8,777 nucleotides of DNA, taken from positions 1-8,777 of the forward strand of contig CAYVUV010000349.1 in assembly GCA_964455095.1 (NCBI GenBank), read 5' to 3'. The notes beneath the pieces are model-generated. The model was given only the letters and a program-made list of their open reading frames with translations. It was not told the DNA's origin and made no database searches. This stretch comes from CAYVUV01 sp964455095. GTDB taxonomy: Bacteria > Desulfobacterota > Binatia > HRBIN30 > CADEER01. The translations under genes were made by a program, and so were the position numbers. Numbering within the stretch: position 1 is the stretch's first letter; every line of letters starts with the position of its first letter. Shown in pieces: positions 1 through 5,970 of this stretch.

Positions 1-1
1 C

Positions 2-856
2 AACGGCCAATGTATCGGCGATGCAAACGGCGACACCGCGGTGAGCATCGACGAGCTCGTCGCGGCGGTGAACAACGCGCTCAGCGGGTGTCCCCAACGT
101 TCGATCGCGCTGCAGTTCAAGGCCCAGGTCGGCGATCAGGCGTTCGCCTGCGGGACGCAATATGAGGGCATCGGCACCAAGTCGTCCATCCTGATGCCGT
201 CGGACTTTCGTTTCTACGTCTCCGACATCCGGCTAGTGACGACCAATGGCGACGAAGTGCCGCTGACGCTCGAGCAGGACGGCATCTGGCAGCTGCAGAA
301 CCTGGCGTTTCTCGATTTCGAGGACGGCACGGGCCCCTGCCGCGAGTTCGGCAACGCGGCGATCAACAGCACCGTGCGCGGCACCGTCCCCGCCGGCATC
401 TACAACGGCGTGCGCTTCACGCTCGGGATTCCGCCCGTGTTGAATCACGGCGACGCGTCGACGGCGCCGTCGCCGCTCAACGTCACATCCATGTTCTGGA
501 GCTGGCGCACGGGGTACAAGTTCATTCGCGTCGACACGGCCGACGACAAGTACCGTATCCACCTCGGCAGCACCGGCTGCACGGGCACGCCGCCGGTCAC
601 GCCGGTAACCTGTACGCGGCCCAACCAGCCGGCGATCGAGCTGACCGGCTTCGACCCCGATACCAGCGTCATCGTCGCCGACCTGGCGGCGCTGCTGGCC
701 GACTCCGACATCGACTTCAATGAGATCGACACGCCGCCGGGCTGCATGTCCGGTGCCGACGATCTCGACTGCGAGACCCTGTTCGCGAACTTCGGCCTCA
801 GCTTCGCAGACGGATCCAGCGACCCGACGCAGCAGAAGTTCTTCCGTCTCGAGTAG
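2..856 (+). CDS. MbnP-family copper-binding protein with N-terminal dockerin-like repeat (5' partial)
   Basis: This is the C-terminal part of a secreted protein; the frame is open to the left edge, so signal peptide and start lie outside. The GTG at 41 is internal. First comes a Cys-bounded dockerin-like calcium-loop repeat (11-91). The rest matches the MbnP family (TIGR04052, 'metallo-mystery pair' four-Cys protein): an RFYVSDIRL segment, NH at 443-448 leading to the MFWSWRTGYKF motif (Trp codons 497-499 and 503-505), HLGSTGC at 560-580, and GCMSG...DC at 740-772. Known for the family: MbnP is periplasmic and binds copper after its partner, the di-heme enzyme MbnH, oxidises a Trp to kynurenine. 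Seen here: the Trp, His and Cys motifs are kept. Inferred: it acts in the periplasm or on the surface in copper handling. An mbnH gene is not in the window and may lie upstream. The fused calcium-loop repeat is unusual. A lipoprotein gene follows after 37 bp, probably in the same operon. Confidence 0.88.
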   Translation, partial: NGQCIGDANGDTAVSIDELVAAVNNALSGCPQRSIALQFKAQVGDQAFACGTQYEGIGTKSSILMPSDFRFYVSDIRLVTTNGDEVPLTLEQDGIWQLQNLAFLDFEDGTGPCREFGNAAINSTVRGTVPAGIYNGVRFTLGIPPVLNHGDASTAPSPLNVTSMFWSWRTGYKFIRVDTADDKYRIHLGSTGCTGTPPVTPVTCTRPNQPAIELTGFDPDTSVIVADLAALLADSDIDFNEIDTPPGCMSGADDLDCETLFANFGLSFADGSSDPTQQKFFRLE

Positions 857-893
857 CAACACGATTACCAGGCTATTTTGAAAGGATGATGCG

Positions 894-1562
894 ATGAGTG
901 CCCTGCTATCCATTGATCGACAACTGCCAGCCCGTTTCGGGGTCATCGCCTGCACGGTCCTCATGCTGGTCGCCAGCGGCTGCGGCGACGACGGCGACAA
1001 ACCGGGCGCCGCAACCCCGACGCCGCCACCGACGGTCACCCCGACGCCGATCGAGGACGTGCACGTCGAGATCTTCATCGCCTCGACGGAACCGGAGGCC
1101 GGCGCCCTGGTCGGGGCACTCCAGTTCGACCGCTCGATCCCGCTGTTCTTCAATACCTGCTTCGGCAGCGAGGACGAGGACTGCCACGGCGGCACCGCGT
1201 TGTACAGCAGCGTCAACCCCGGCATCGAACCGCTCGAGGAGGACGACCGGCAGGCGTCGCTCTACACGGTCGCCGAAGGTACCCCCGTCAGCCTGGAGGT
1301 CACGGCCATCAATGCCGCGCTGAGCCTGCGCATCGGCGAGACCACGCTCGACGGCGTCGGCGACTCCGTCCTGCTCGGCGAGGCACCCGACTTCCACGCC
1401 GATGCCGAAGCGCAGCTGACCCTGCCTGGCGGCGAAGGTCTCGATGACGAGTACAGCATCTCGCTGAAGCTGAACGCACCGGAATACCAGGTGTCGGATG
1501 AGTTCACCGTCACCTACTTTCCGGTCACCGAGATGGGCCACGAACACGAGGACAACGACTAG
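894..1562 (+). CDS. Putative lipoprotein with uncharacterised STEP/NP domain and His/Met-rich tail
   Basis: I do not recognise a named family; function unknown. The 222-residue product starts at ATG 894 behind AAAGGA (881-886), a good ribosome site. Residues 1-30 form a lipoprotein signal: Arg9 and Arg14, a hydrophobic stretch, then the lipobox VASGC with Cys30 as the lipidated residue. Residues 31-52 are a charged and Thr/Pro linker. Residues about 56-215 form a probable beta-rich domain with STEPEAG (64-70), a Cys pair (Cys89, Cys97) and LYSSVNPGI (103-111). The same domain occurs in the minus-strand gene at 4738-5868, so the two are paralogous modules. The C-terminus ends MGHEHEDND, a possible metal-binding tail. 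Its position 37 bp after the MbnP-like gene suggests co-transcription and a role near copper handling; that role is an inference from context only. Confidence 0.85.
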   Translation: MSALLSIDRQLPARFGVIACTVLMLVASGCGDDGDKPGAATPTPPPTVTPTPIEDVHVEIFIASTEPEAGALVGALQFDRSIPLFFNTCFGSEDEDCHGGTALYSSVNPGIEPLEEDDRQASLYTVAEGTPVSLEVTAINAALSLRIGETTLDGVGDSVLLGEAPDFHADAEAQLTLPGGEGLDDEYSISLKLNAPEYQVSDEFTVTYFPVTEMGHEHEDND

Positions 1563-1591
1563 CATCGCGGCGAGCGGTGCAGGCCGGCACG

Positions 1592-1622
1592 TTGGAACCC
1601 GAACGCGGGCCCATGCTAGCCT
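1592..1622 (+). promoter_or_regulatory. Putative promoter for the ferritin-like gene
   Basis: TTGGAA (1592-1597) could serve as a -35 box. TG-C-TAGCCT (1614-1622) could serve as an extended -10 box, with a rather long 19-bp spacer. The core CCCATGCTAG closely resembles the element before bfr at 4218-4229, which raises its credibility. It lies in the 105-bp gap after the lipoprotein gene. Confidence 0.4.
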
Positions 1623-1667
1623 GCGCCGGTCGCAGCGAAGACGCGACCAATAGGAGCGGCGGACCGT

Positions 1668-2312
1668 ATGGCGCGCAAGAAAGCTATCGAGTCGGGAGCG
1701 GTCACCAAGGCGCGGTCACCTGAGCTGTTGCGCAAGCTCATCGAGGTCGCGATGGACCTCGAGCGGCGCACCATGCAGCTGTACTGCCGTTTTGAGAGCT
1801 TGTTTCCCGAACCCGACGAAGTGCGCGCCTTCTGGTTCGAGATGGCACAGCACGAATCGCGGCATTTCGGCGCCCTGGCGTTGGTCTCGGGCCTGCTCGG
1901 CAGCGCGCCCGAGCGCACGCTGCCGGCGGCTCCCAGTTTGACCCGCGACCATGTCGTGCGCTTCCGCGACTTGCTGACCACGGCGGAGGCGGAAGCCAAA
2001 GCCGGGCTGAAGCTGACCCGCGCCTTCGAGCTCGCCCTGGCGATCGAGGGCTCGGAGATCGAAGATCTGGTGCTCGATCTGCTGTCGGTCCTCAAGGGTG
2101 AAGCCGAGCGCGAGCGGGCCGTGCAGTTGCTCATCCACGACCTCGCCGATCTCAGCTACATGATCGAGAAGTACAGCCGCAACCAGTCGTTGCTCGCCCG
2201 CGCCGACCAGCGCATCGAACAACAGCTGAACCGCCTGCGCGGCCGGACCGGCCCCACGACCAAGCGCACCCCGGCGCGCCCGGTTGCGATCAAGCACCGC
2301 GCCCGCCCCTAG
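1668..2312 (+). CDS. Ferritin-like (rubrerythrin-type) four-helix protein with basic tails
   Basis: The product is a 214-residue, almost wholly helical protein without a signal peptide, so probably cytoplasmic. The start is ATG 1668 with AGGAG at 1652-1656, a slightly long 11-nt spacing. The helix pattern resembles a di-iron ferritin-like fold: Glu32 in the first helix, an ExxH pair (Glu63, His66) in the second, Glu127 or Glu130 in the third, and His157 in the fourth. Families with this set oxidise Fe(II) or detoxify peroxide at a di-iron site. The fourth helix lacks a clear second ExxH, so an active site is likely but not certain. Both ends are Lys/Arg-rich (MARKK at the start; about 25 basic, Pro-rich residues after 190), reminiscent of the DNA-binding tails of some Dps proteins. 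Its place before a Fur-controlled iron module fits iron or oxidative-stress work. A COQ7 or MiaE-like hydroxylase is an alternative. Confidence 0.75.
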   Translation: MARKKAIESGAVTKARSPELLRKLIEVAMDLERRTMQLYCRFESLFPEPDEVRAFWFEMAQHESRHFGALALVSGLLGSAPERTLPAAPSLTRDHVVRFRDLLTTAEAEAKAGLKLTRAFELALAIEGSEIEDLVLDLLSVLKGEAERERAVQLLIHDLADLSYMIEKYSRNQSLLARADQRIEQQLNRLRGRTGPTTKRTPARPVAIKHRARP

Positions 2313-2359
2313 CGCACCGCGCCGCACCCGCGCCGGTTTCCGCCCCCCGCCTCCGGGCC

Positions 2360-2365
2360 TTGACA
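2360..2365 (+). promoter_or_regulatory. -35 box of the barrel-gene promoter
   Basis: TTGACA is a perfect match to the sigma-70 -35 consensus, in the 112-bp gap before the gene at 2425. No strong -10 is visible at 16-18 bp. GAGAAT (2387-2392) matches four of six bases but lies 21 bp away. Either -10 candidate would fall inside the Fur-box-like operator at 2381-2406. Confidence 0.5.
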
Positions 2366-2380
2366 CCTCGCCCTCAAAAT

Positions 2381-2406
2381 GAAACTGAGAATCGTTTTCA
2401 ATTCTC
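2381..2406 (+). promoter_or_regulatory. Fur-box-like operator upstream of the barrel gene
   Basis: Positions 2381-2399 match the 19-bp Fur consensus (GATAATGATAATCATTATC) at 14 of 19 bases. A second, overlapping inverted repeat has perfect arms GAGAAT (2387-2392) and ATTCTC (2401-2406). Its axis is shifted about 6 bp from the axis of the first repeat (TGAAA 2380-2384, TTTCA 2396-2400). Such a shift is what the two-overlapping-dimer model of Fur binding predicts. Placed just after a perfect -35 box, it should block RNA polymerase when iron is plentiful. Confidence 0.75.
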
Positions 2407-2424
2407 GGGAGGGGGAGAAGACTC

Positions 2425-3837
2425 ATGCGACACACGGGCCTGCGCGCGGCAATCGTCGCGGTGGTGCTGGCCGCGGCGTCGGTCGCGGCAGCGGATGACG
2501 CGGCGACGCGCCAGCGCATCGACGAACTGGAGCGCAAACAGAAGGGCTTTGACGAGGAGCTGCAGCGGCTGCGCGAGTCGCTCGACAAGCCGGCCGCGCC
2601 GCCGGCGCGGGTCGAGGAGGTCGAGCGCCGGCAGGGGATCATGACCGAGGAGCTGCGCCGCCTGCGCGAGGCGCTGGTGCTGCCCGAGGACAAAGCGCTG
2701 AAGAGCGCCTACGGGCTCGGACCGGCCGCGTCGAAAGTGTACGGCATCCAGCGCGGCCTCTCGATCGGCGGCTACGGCGAGACCAACTTCAAGGGCGTGG
2801 TCTCGGACAAGGATGGCGAGCACAACGAATTCGATTTCGTCCGCTTCGTGCTCTACGTTGGCTACAAGTACAATGACTGGATCGTGCTGAACTCGGAGAT
2901 CGAGTTCGAGCACGCCACCACCGAAAGCTCCGTCTCCGCAGGCAGCGGATCGGTCTCAGTCGAGTTCGCCACCCTGGACTTCCTGCTCCACCCGATGGCC
3001 AATGCCCGCTTCGGACTGTTGCTGGTGCCCGTCGGATTCGTCAACGAGATTCACGAGCCGCCATTCTACTTCGGCAACGTCCGCCCACAGGTCGAGCAGC
3101 AGGTCATCCCATCGACGTGGCGCGCCAACGGCTTCGGCCTCTTCGGCGAGTTGCTGCCGGGTCTCGAGTACCGCACCTACGGCGTCACCAGCCTCGACGC
3201 CAAGGGCTTCACCAACGCCAACCTGCGCGACGGGCGCCAGAACGGCGATTCCGAGCGCGCCGATACCTGGTCGTGGGTCGGCCGCCTCGACTACACGCCG
3301 ATCCCCGAGCTCGAGCTCGGCGGCTCGGCCTACCTGGGCGACCAGGGCCAGAACGAGGACTACGGCAGCGCGGCCGACGGATTCGAGCATGCCGGCGTCT
3401 TTCTCCAGCTGTACGAGGTGCACGGCCAGGTCCGCACGCACGGGCTGGAGATGCGGGCCCTCGCGACCTATGTCGACATCGACGACGCCGGGCTCCTGAG
3501 CCGCGACGAGTACATCAGCACCCAGACGAAGGGTGAGCCGATCGCCAACGTCATGCTCGGGGCCTATGGCGAGATCGCCTATGACGTCATGCCGCTCGTC
3601 TGGCACGGCACCACCCAGTATCTCGCCCCGTGGTTCCGCTACTCGTGGTTCGACACCCAGAACTCGGTCCCGAACGGCTTCTCGCGCGACCGCGCCCAGC
3701 GCCGCGACATCATCGAGGTCGGCCTGGCGTACAAGCCCATTCCCCAGGTGGTCTTCAAGCTCGATTACCGCGACCAGGACCGCGCGCAGGGCACCCTTCC
3801 CGACGAGGTACGGGTCGGGTTCGGGTTTGTCTTCTGA
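2425..3837 (+). CDS. Fur-controlled outer-membrane beta-barrel (porin-like) protein with N-terminal coiled coil
   Basis: The product has 470 residues and starts at ATG 2425 behind a purine-rich GGAGGGGGAGA. Residues 1-23 are a signal peptide with likely cleavage AAA|DD. Residues about 29-85 carry heptad-like Glu/Leu/Arg segments (two RxxxxxELxRLRE repeats), a predicted coiled coil. From about 110 to the end there are alternating aromatic and hydrophobic strands, a Gly- and Asp-rich pattern and a terminal Phe (VRVGFGFVF). These are the marks of an outer-membrane barrel recognised by the BAM complex. The coiled coil plus barrel resembles phosphate-selective porin (OprP/OprO-like) relatives, but the substrate cannot be read from sequence. 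There is no TonB box or plug domain, so it is not a TonB-dependent siderophore receptor. The Fur operator upstream implies expression under iron shortage, so uptake of an iron form or iron-starvation remodelling of the outer membrane is the inferred role. Confidence 0.82.
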   Translation: MRHTGLRAAIVAVVLAAASVAAADDAATRQRIDELERKQKGFDEELQRLRESLDKPAAPPARVEEVERRQGIMTEELRRLREALVLPEDKALKSAYGLGPAASKVYGIQRGLSIGGYGETNFKGVVSDKDGEHNEFDFVRFVLYVGYKYNDWIVLNSEIEFEHATTESSVSAGSGSVSVEFATLDFLLHPMANARFGLLLVPVGFVNEIHEPPFYFGNVRPQVEQQVIPSTWRANGFGLFGELLPGLEYRTYGVTSLDAKGFTNANLRDGRQNGDSERADTWSWVGRLDYTPIPELELGGSAYLGDQGQNEDYGSAADGFEHAGVFLQLYEVHGQVRTHGLEMRALATYVDIDDAGLLSRDEYISTQTKGEPIANVMLGAYGEIAYDVMPLVWHGTTQYLAPWFRYSWFDTQNSVPNGFSRDRAQRRDIIEVGLAYKPIPQVVFKLDYRDQDRAQGTLPDEVRVGFGFVF

Positions 3838-3889
3838 TTGGTGGGAGCCCGGCGATCGAGGCCCATCAAAAAATGACCCGACAAGGCTA

Positions 3890-3919
3890 TTGATAATGAG
3901 TTTCAGAATCAGGTATAGC
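3890..3919 (+). promoter_or_regulatory. Putative promoter of bfd
   Basis: TTGATA (3890-3895, five of six bases of the -35 consensus) is followed after 18 bp by TATAGC (3914-3919, four of six bases of the -10 consensus). The Fur box lies across the -35 and spacer, the usual layout for iron-dependent repression. Confidence 0.6.
3892..3910 (+). promoter_or_regulatory. Fur box upstream of bfd
   Basis: GATAATGAGTTTCAGAATC matches the 19-bp Fur consensus at 14 of 19 bases, with a perfect left half-site GATAATGA. It overlaps the -35 box and spacer of the promoter 5' of bfd. The AT-rich stretch stands out against the GC-rich surroundings. Confidence 0.82.
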
Positions 3920-3952
3920 TGGACCTGAAGGTCGGAAGGAGAGCGTCACGCC

Positions 3953-4180
3953 ATGATCGTCTGCCATTGCACGGGAGCCACGGACGGGTCGATCGCCCAG
4001 GTCATCGTCGAGGGCGCGCGCAGCGTCGCCGAGATCGCGCGCCGCACGGGCGCCGGTCGCTGCTGCGCCCCGTGTCGCGAAGAGATCGCCGTCCTCCTCG
4101 AACAGCATGCCGGCGCCGCGTCTCGCCCGCGCCCTTCCAACACCGACCGCGAACAGCTCTGCAGCGCCACGCAAGAGTAA
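3953..4180 (+). CDS. bfd: Bacterioferritin-associated ferredoxin (Bfd), [2Fe-2S]
   Basis: This 75-residue protein starts at ATG 3953 with AAGGAG at 3936-3941. The four cluster Cys residues follow the Bfd pattern CxC...CxxC: Cys4, Cys6, Cys38 and Cys41. They sit in the BFD-like [2Fe-2S] fold of about 60 residues; Cys37 is an extra neighbour. The last 20 or so residues are a variable, polar tail. Known role: Bfd docks on bacterioferritin and passes electrons through the heme, reducing stored Fe(III) so that iron leaves the shell. The bacterioferritin gene follows 71 bp downstream on the same strand, which strongly supports the assignment. The upstream Fur box predicts induction when iron is low, as described for bfd in other bacteria. 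A similar domain occurs in NirB and in copper chaperones, but the stand-alone size and the neighbour favour Bfd. Confidence 0.93.
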   Translation: MIVCHCTGATDGSIAQVIVEGARSVAEIARRTGAGRCCAPCREEIAVLLEQHAGAASRPRPSNTDREQLCSATQE

Positions 4181-4220
4181 GTCCACCACGCCGCCCGCCT
4201 TCCCCGCCGCAATCCGCCCA

Positions 4221-4229
4221 TGTTAGGAT
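4221..4229 (+). promoter_or_regulatory. Putative extended -10 element of bfr
   Basis: TG-T-TAGGAT fits the extended -10 form TGnTAnnAT. It lies 23 nt before the bfr start codon, inside the 71-bp gap after bfd. The core CCCATGTTAG matches the element before the ferritin-like gene (1611-1619). No convincing -35 is visible, as is common for extended -10 promoters. It would let bfr be transcribed independently of the Fur-repressed bfd promoter. Confidence 0.42.
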
Positions 4230-4251
4230 GCGCGCCGAAAGGGGAACAGGC

Positions 4252-4725
4252 ATGAAGGGCAACGCGAAACTGATCGAAGCGCTGAACGACATCCTCACGG
4301 CCGAGCTCACCGCCATCAACCAATACTTCATTCACGCCAAGATGTGCGCCAACTGGGGCTATCACCGCCTGGCACACGTCAACCGCGAAGAGTCGATCGG
4401 CGAGATGAAGCACGCCGACAAGCTGATCGAACGCATTCTGTATCTCGAGGGCGTCCCCAACGTGCAGCGCCTCAGCAAGGTGCGCGTCGGCGAAACCGTC
4501 GCCGAGCAGCTCAAGCTCGACTACAAGGTCGAGGAAGAAGCCATCCCCCGTCTCAACAAAGCCATCGAGCTCGCCGTCGACGTGCACGACAACGGCACGC
4601 GCGAGCTGTTGGAAGAGATCCTGACCTCGGAGGAAGGCCACGCTGAGTGGCTAGAAGCGCAGTTCGACTTGATCAAGCAGGTCGGCGAGCAGAACTACCT
4701 CGCCCAGCAGATCTACAAGTCCTGA
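4252..4725 (+). CDS. bfr: Bacterioferritin (heme-containing iron-storage ferritin)
   Basis: The product has 157 residues, close to the 158 of E. coli Bfr, and starts at ATG 4252 with AAAGGGGA at 4238-4245. The frame is open further upstream, but the match to the family begins exactly here. All six ferroxidase ligands are present at the usual numbers: Glu18, Glu51, His54, Glu94, Glu127 and His130. Tyr25 and the heme ligand Met52 are also kept. Known role: 24 subunits form a cytoplasmic hollow shell that oxidises Fe(II) at the di-iron centre and stores Fe(III) mineral. Heme at the two-subunit interface relays electrons from Bfd for release. The adjacent bfd gene gives the full store-and-release pair. 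With Met52 present this should be the heme-binding type rather than a heme-free paralogue. Confidence 0.96.
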   Translation: MKGNAKLIEALNDILTAELTAINQYFIHAKMCANWGYHRLAHVNREESIGEMKHADKLIERILYLEGVPNVQRLSKVRVGETVAEQLKLDYKVEEEAIPRLNKAIELAVDVHDNGTRELLEEILTSEEGHAEWLEAQFDLIKQVGEQNYLAQQIYKS

Positions 4726-4728
4726 CCG

Positions 4729-4747
4729 GCCGCGCCATCAGGGCGGC
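4729..4747. terminator. Possible bidirectional hairpin between convergent genes
   Basis: Seven GC pairs with one bulged G (4734) close a four-base ATCA loop (4737-4740). The hairpin sits exactly where bfr (stop 4723-4725) meets the minus-strand gene (stop 4738-4740). No T-run follows on either strand, so terminator function is weakly supported, and GC-rich DNA forms such stems by chance. Confidence 0.25.
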
Positions 4748-5868
4748 GCACAGGCCGCGATCCAGGCGCGCAGGAGTTGCACCTGCTCCGCGCTCAGCGG
4801 CGGCCCGACCAGCGGCATGAGATTGCCCTGGTCGGGCGGCGGCCCCAGCACCTTCACGACCAGGAAGCTCTCGTCTGGCGCGCCGGGCGCGACCCGCCGG
4901 AGGCCTTGTAGCGCGGCCGAGGCATTCGCCGCCTCCACATTCACCAGCTCGGAGTAGGCAGTCCCCGGCGAGAGGTCGAGCTCACCGGCGCGACTGAGCG
5001 AGTTGTGGCAGAAGCTGACGGCACAGGTCGCATCGAAGATCTCCGCCTGGATGGTGGCCAACGACGCCGGCGCGCCGGGCGTCGGTGTCGGGTCGGCTAC
5101 ACAGCCGTTCATCGCGCCGGCGACGCCGCGCACCAACTCGTCGACCGAGATCCGACAATCGTGGTCGGCGTCGAAGTCGAGGCAAACCCCCACGGGAAGC
5201 TCGCCGAGGGCCACGTTGACACCGCTGATGAGCTCGTCGACCGCAACGAAACCGTCGCCGTCGCAGTCGCCGACGCACGCATTCGGCACCGGCGTCGCCG
5301 TCGCGGTGGGCGTCGGGGTGACCGTGTTCTCGGCCGGTGCGATGTTGGTCATTACCGACGTGTACGTCTGGGAGGCCGTATATCCGGCGTCGGCTCTGAG
5401 CACATAGGAGATCTCGTAGTCGCCGTGCTCGTCCTCCGGCACCATCAGCTGCCAGTTGGGGTGCGTGTGCAGGTCGTCCGGTGTCGTTCCCAGTCGCGCC
5501 GTCTTGCCGGGCGCGTCGAGGCGATTGCCGTTGACGACCAGCTGGGCGGCCTCGTCGATGGCGATGATCTCGATGCTGACCCGGGTGCCGTCGCGCAGGT
5601 GATACGGCCCGACGGGCGATTCATCCAGGTCCGGTGCCAGGATCGCCGGGTTGATGGTCGTGTACAGGCAGCTGCCGTCTTCACAGTGGGTCGGGAACGT
5701 CTGCACCTTCTTGTGCTCGAAGTCCCATTCGAGGGTCAACGTCCCCCCATCGGGCTCGGTGGAGTAGAGCGCCATGTGGTCGTGCTGCGCCGAGACGACC
5801 GCGGCGCTCATCACCGCGACGAGCGCCAACACGGCGGCGCGGCGTCCGGCTCGCGGCACAATCACCAT
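4738..5868 (-). CDS. Secreted modular protein: unknown STEP/NP domain, two dockerin-like repeats, CX4CH cytochrome c-like domain
   Basis: The product has 376 residues from ATG 5868. An in-frame TTG at 5904 is less likely because the signal peptide starts properly at 5868. Order of parts: signal peptide 1-27 (Arg6/9/10, hydrophobic core, VSA|Q), mature start QHDHM, unknown domain 33-175, Thr/Pro linker 182-196, a dockerin-like pair 198-256 with loops DCDGDGFVAVDE and DFDADHDCRISVDE, a second Thr/Pro linker, then a C-terminal domain 270-376. The last has CAVSFCH (Cys282, Cys287, His288), a CX4CH heme-c site, and Met351-Pro352 as a likely distal heme ligand. It resembles the short cytochrome c-like domains of secreted planctomycete and deltaproteobacterial proteins. 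The unknown domain matches the lipoprotein at 894-1562 (STEPxxG, Cys pair, LYTTINP). The HxHP motif at 134-137 and N-terminal His residues could bind metal. Inferred: a periplasmic or surface redox protein. It has no clear ribosome site. Confidence 0.82.
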   Translation of the reverse strand: MVIVPRAGRRAAVLALVAVMSAAVVSAQHDHMALYSTEPDGGTLTLEWDFEHKKVQTFPTHCEDGSCLYTTINPAILAPDLDESPVGPYHLRDGTRVSIEIIAIDEAAQLVVNGNRLDAPGKTARLGTTPDDLHTHPNWQLMVPEDEHGDYEISYVLRADAGYTASQTYTSVMTNIAPAENTVTPTPTATATPVPNACVGDCDGDGFVAVDELISGVNVALGELPVGVCLDFDADHDCRISVDELVRGVAGAMNGCVADPTPTPGAPASLATIQAEIFDATCAVSFCHNSLSRAGELDLSPGTAYSELVNVEAANASAALQGLRRVAPGAPDESFLVVKVLGPPPDQGNLMPLVGPPLSAEQVQLLRAWIAACAPP

Positions 5869-5970
5869 GGACCCGAGGTTGAGCGGCCCATCCGGCAGTG
5901 TCAAGCTACCAACGAGTCAGCGGTCGAATCACCCAGCTCAGCCGCACGGCCCGGGCGAGATGGGGTCGGC

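Noticed and set aside
2..856. A methanobactin biosynthesis operon
   Set aside because: Only an MbnP-family protein is seen. No MbnA precursor, MbnB/MbnC or MbnH is in the window, and MbnP proteins occur widely without methanobactin.
233..1225. Minus-strand open frame opposite the MbnP-like and lipoprotein genes
   Set aside because: It has an Arg/Val/Ala-rich shadow composition, crosses the boundary of two well-supported genes and has no recognisable motif.
3967..4251. In-frame N-terminal extension of bacterioferritin
   Set aside because: It overlaps bfd in another frame and is Arg/Pro-rich. The Bfr family starts exactly at ATG 4252, with the ferroxidase numbering of E. coli.
5869..5904. TTG start at 5904 for the cytochrome fusion gene
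   Set aside because: It would put 12 polar residues before a complete signal peptide. The TTG is part of TTGACA, which could be a -35 box. ATG 5868 is preferred, although neither start has a strong ribosome site.
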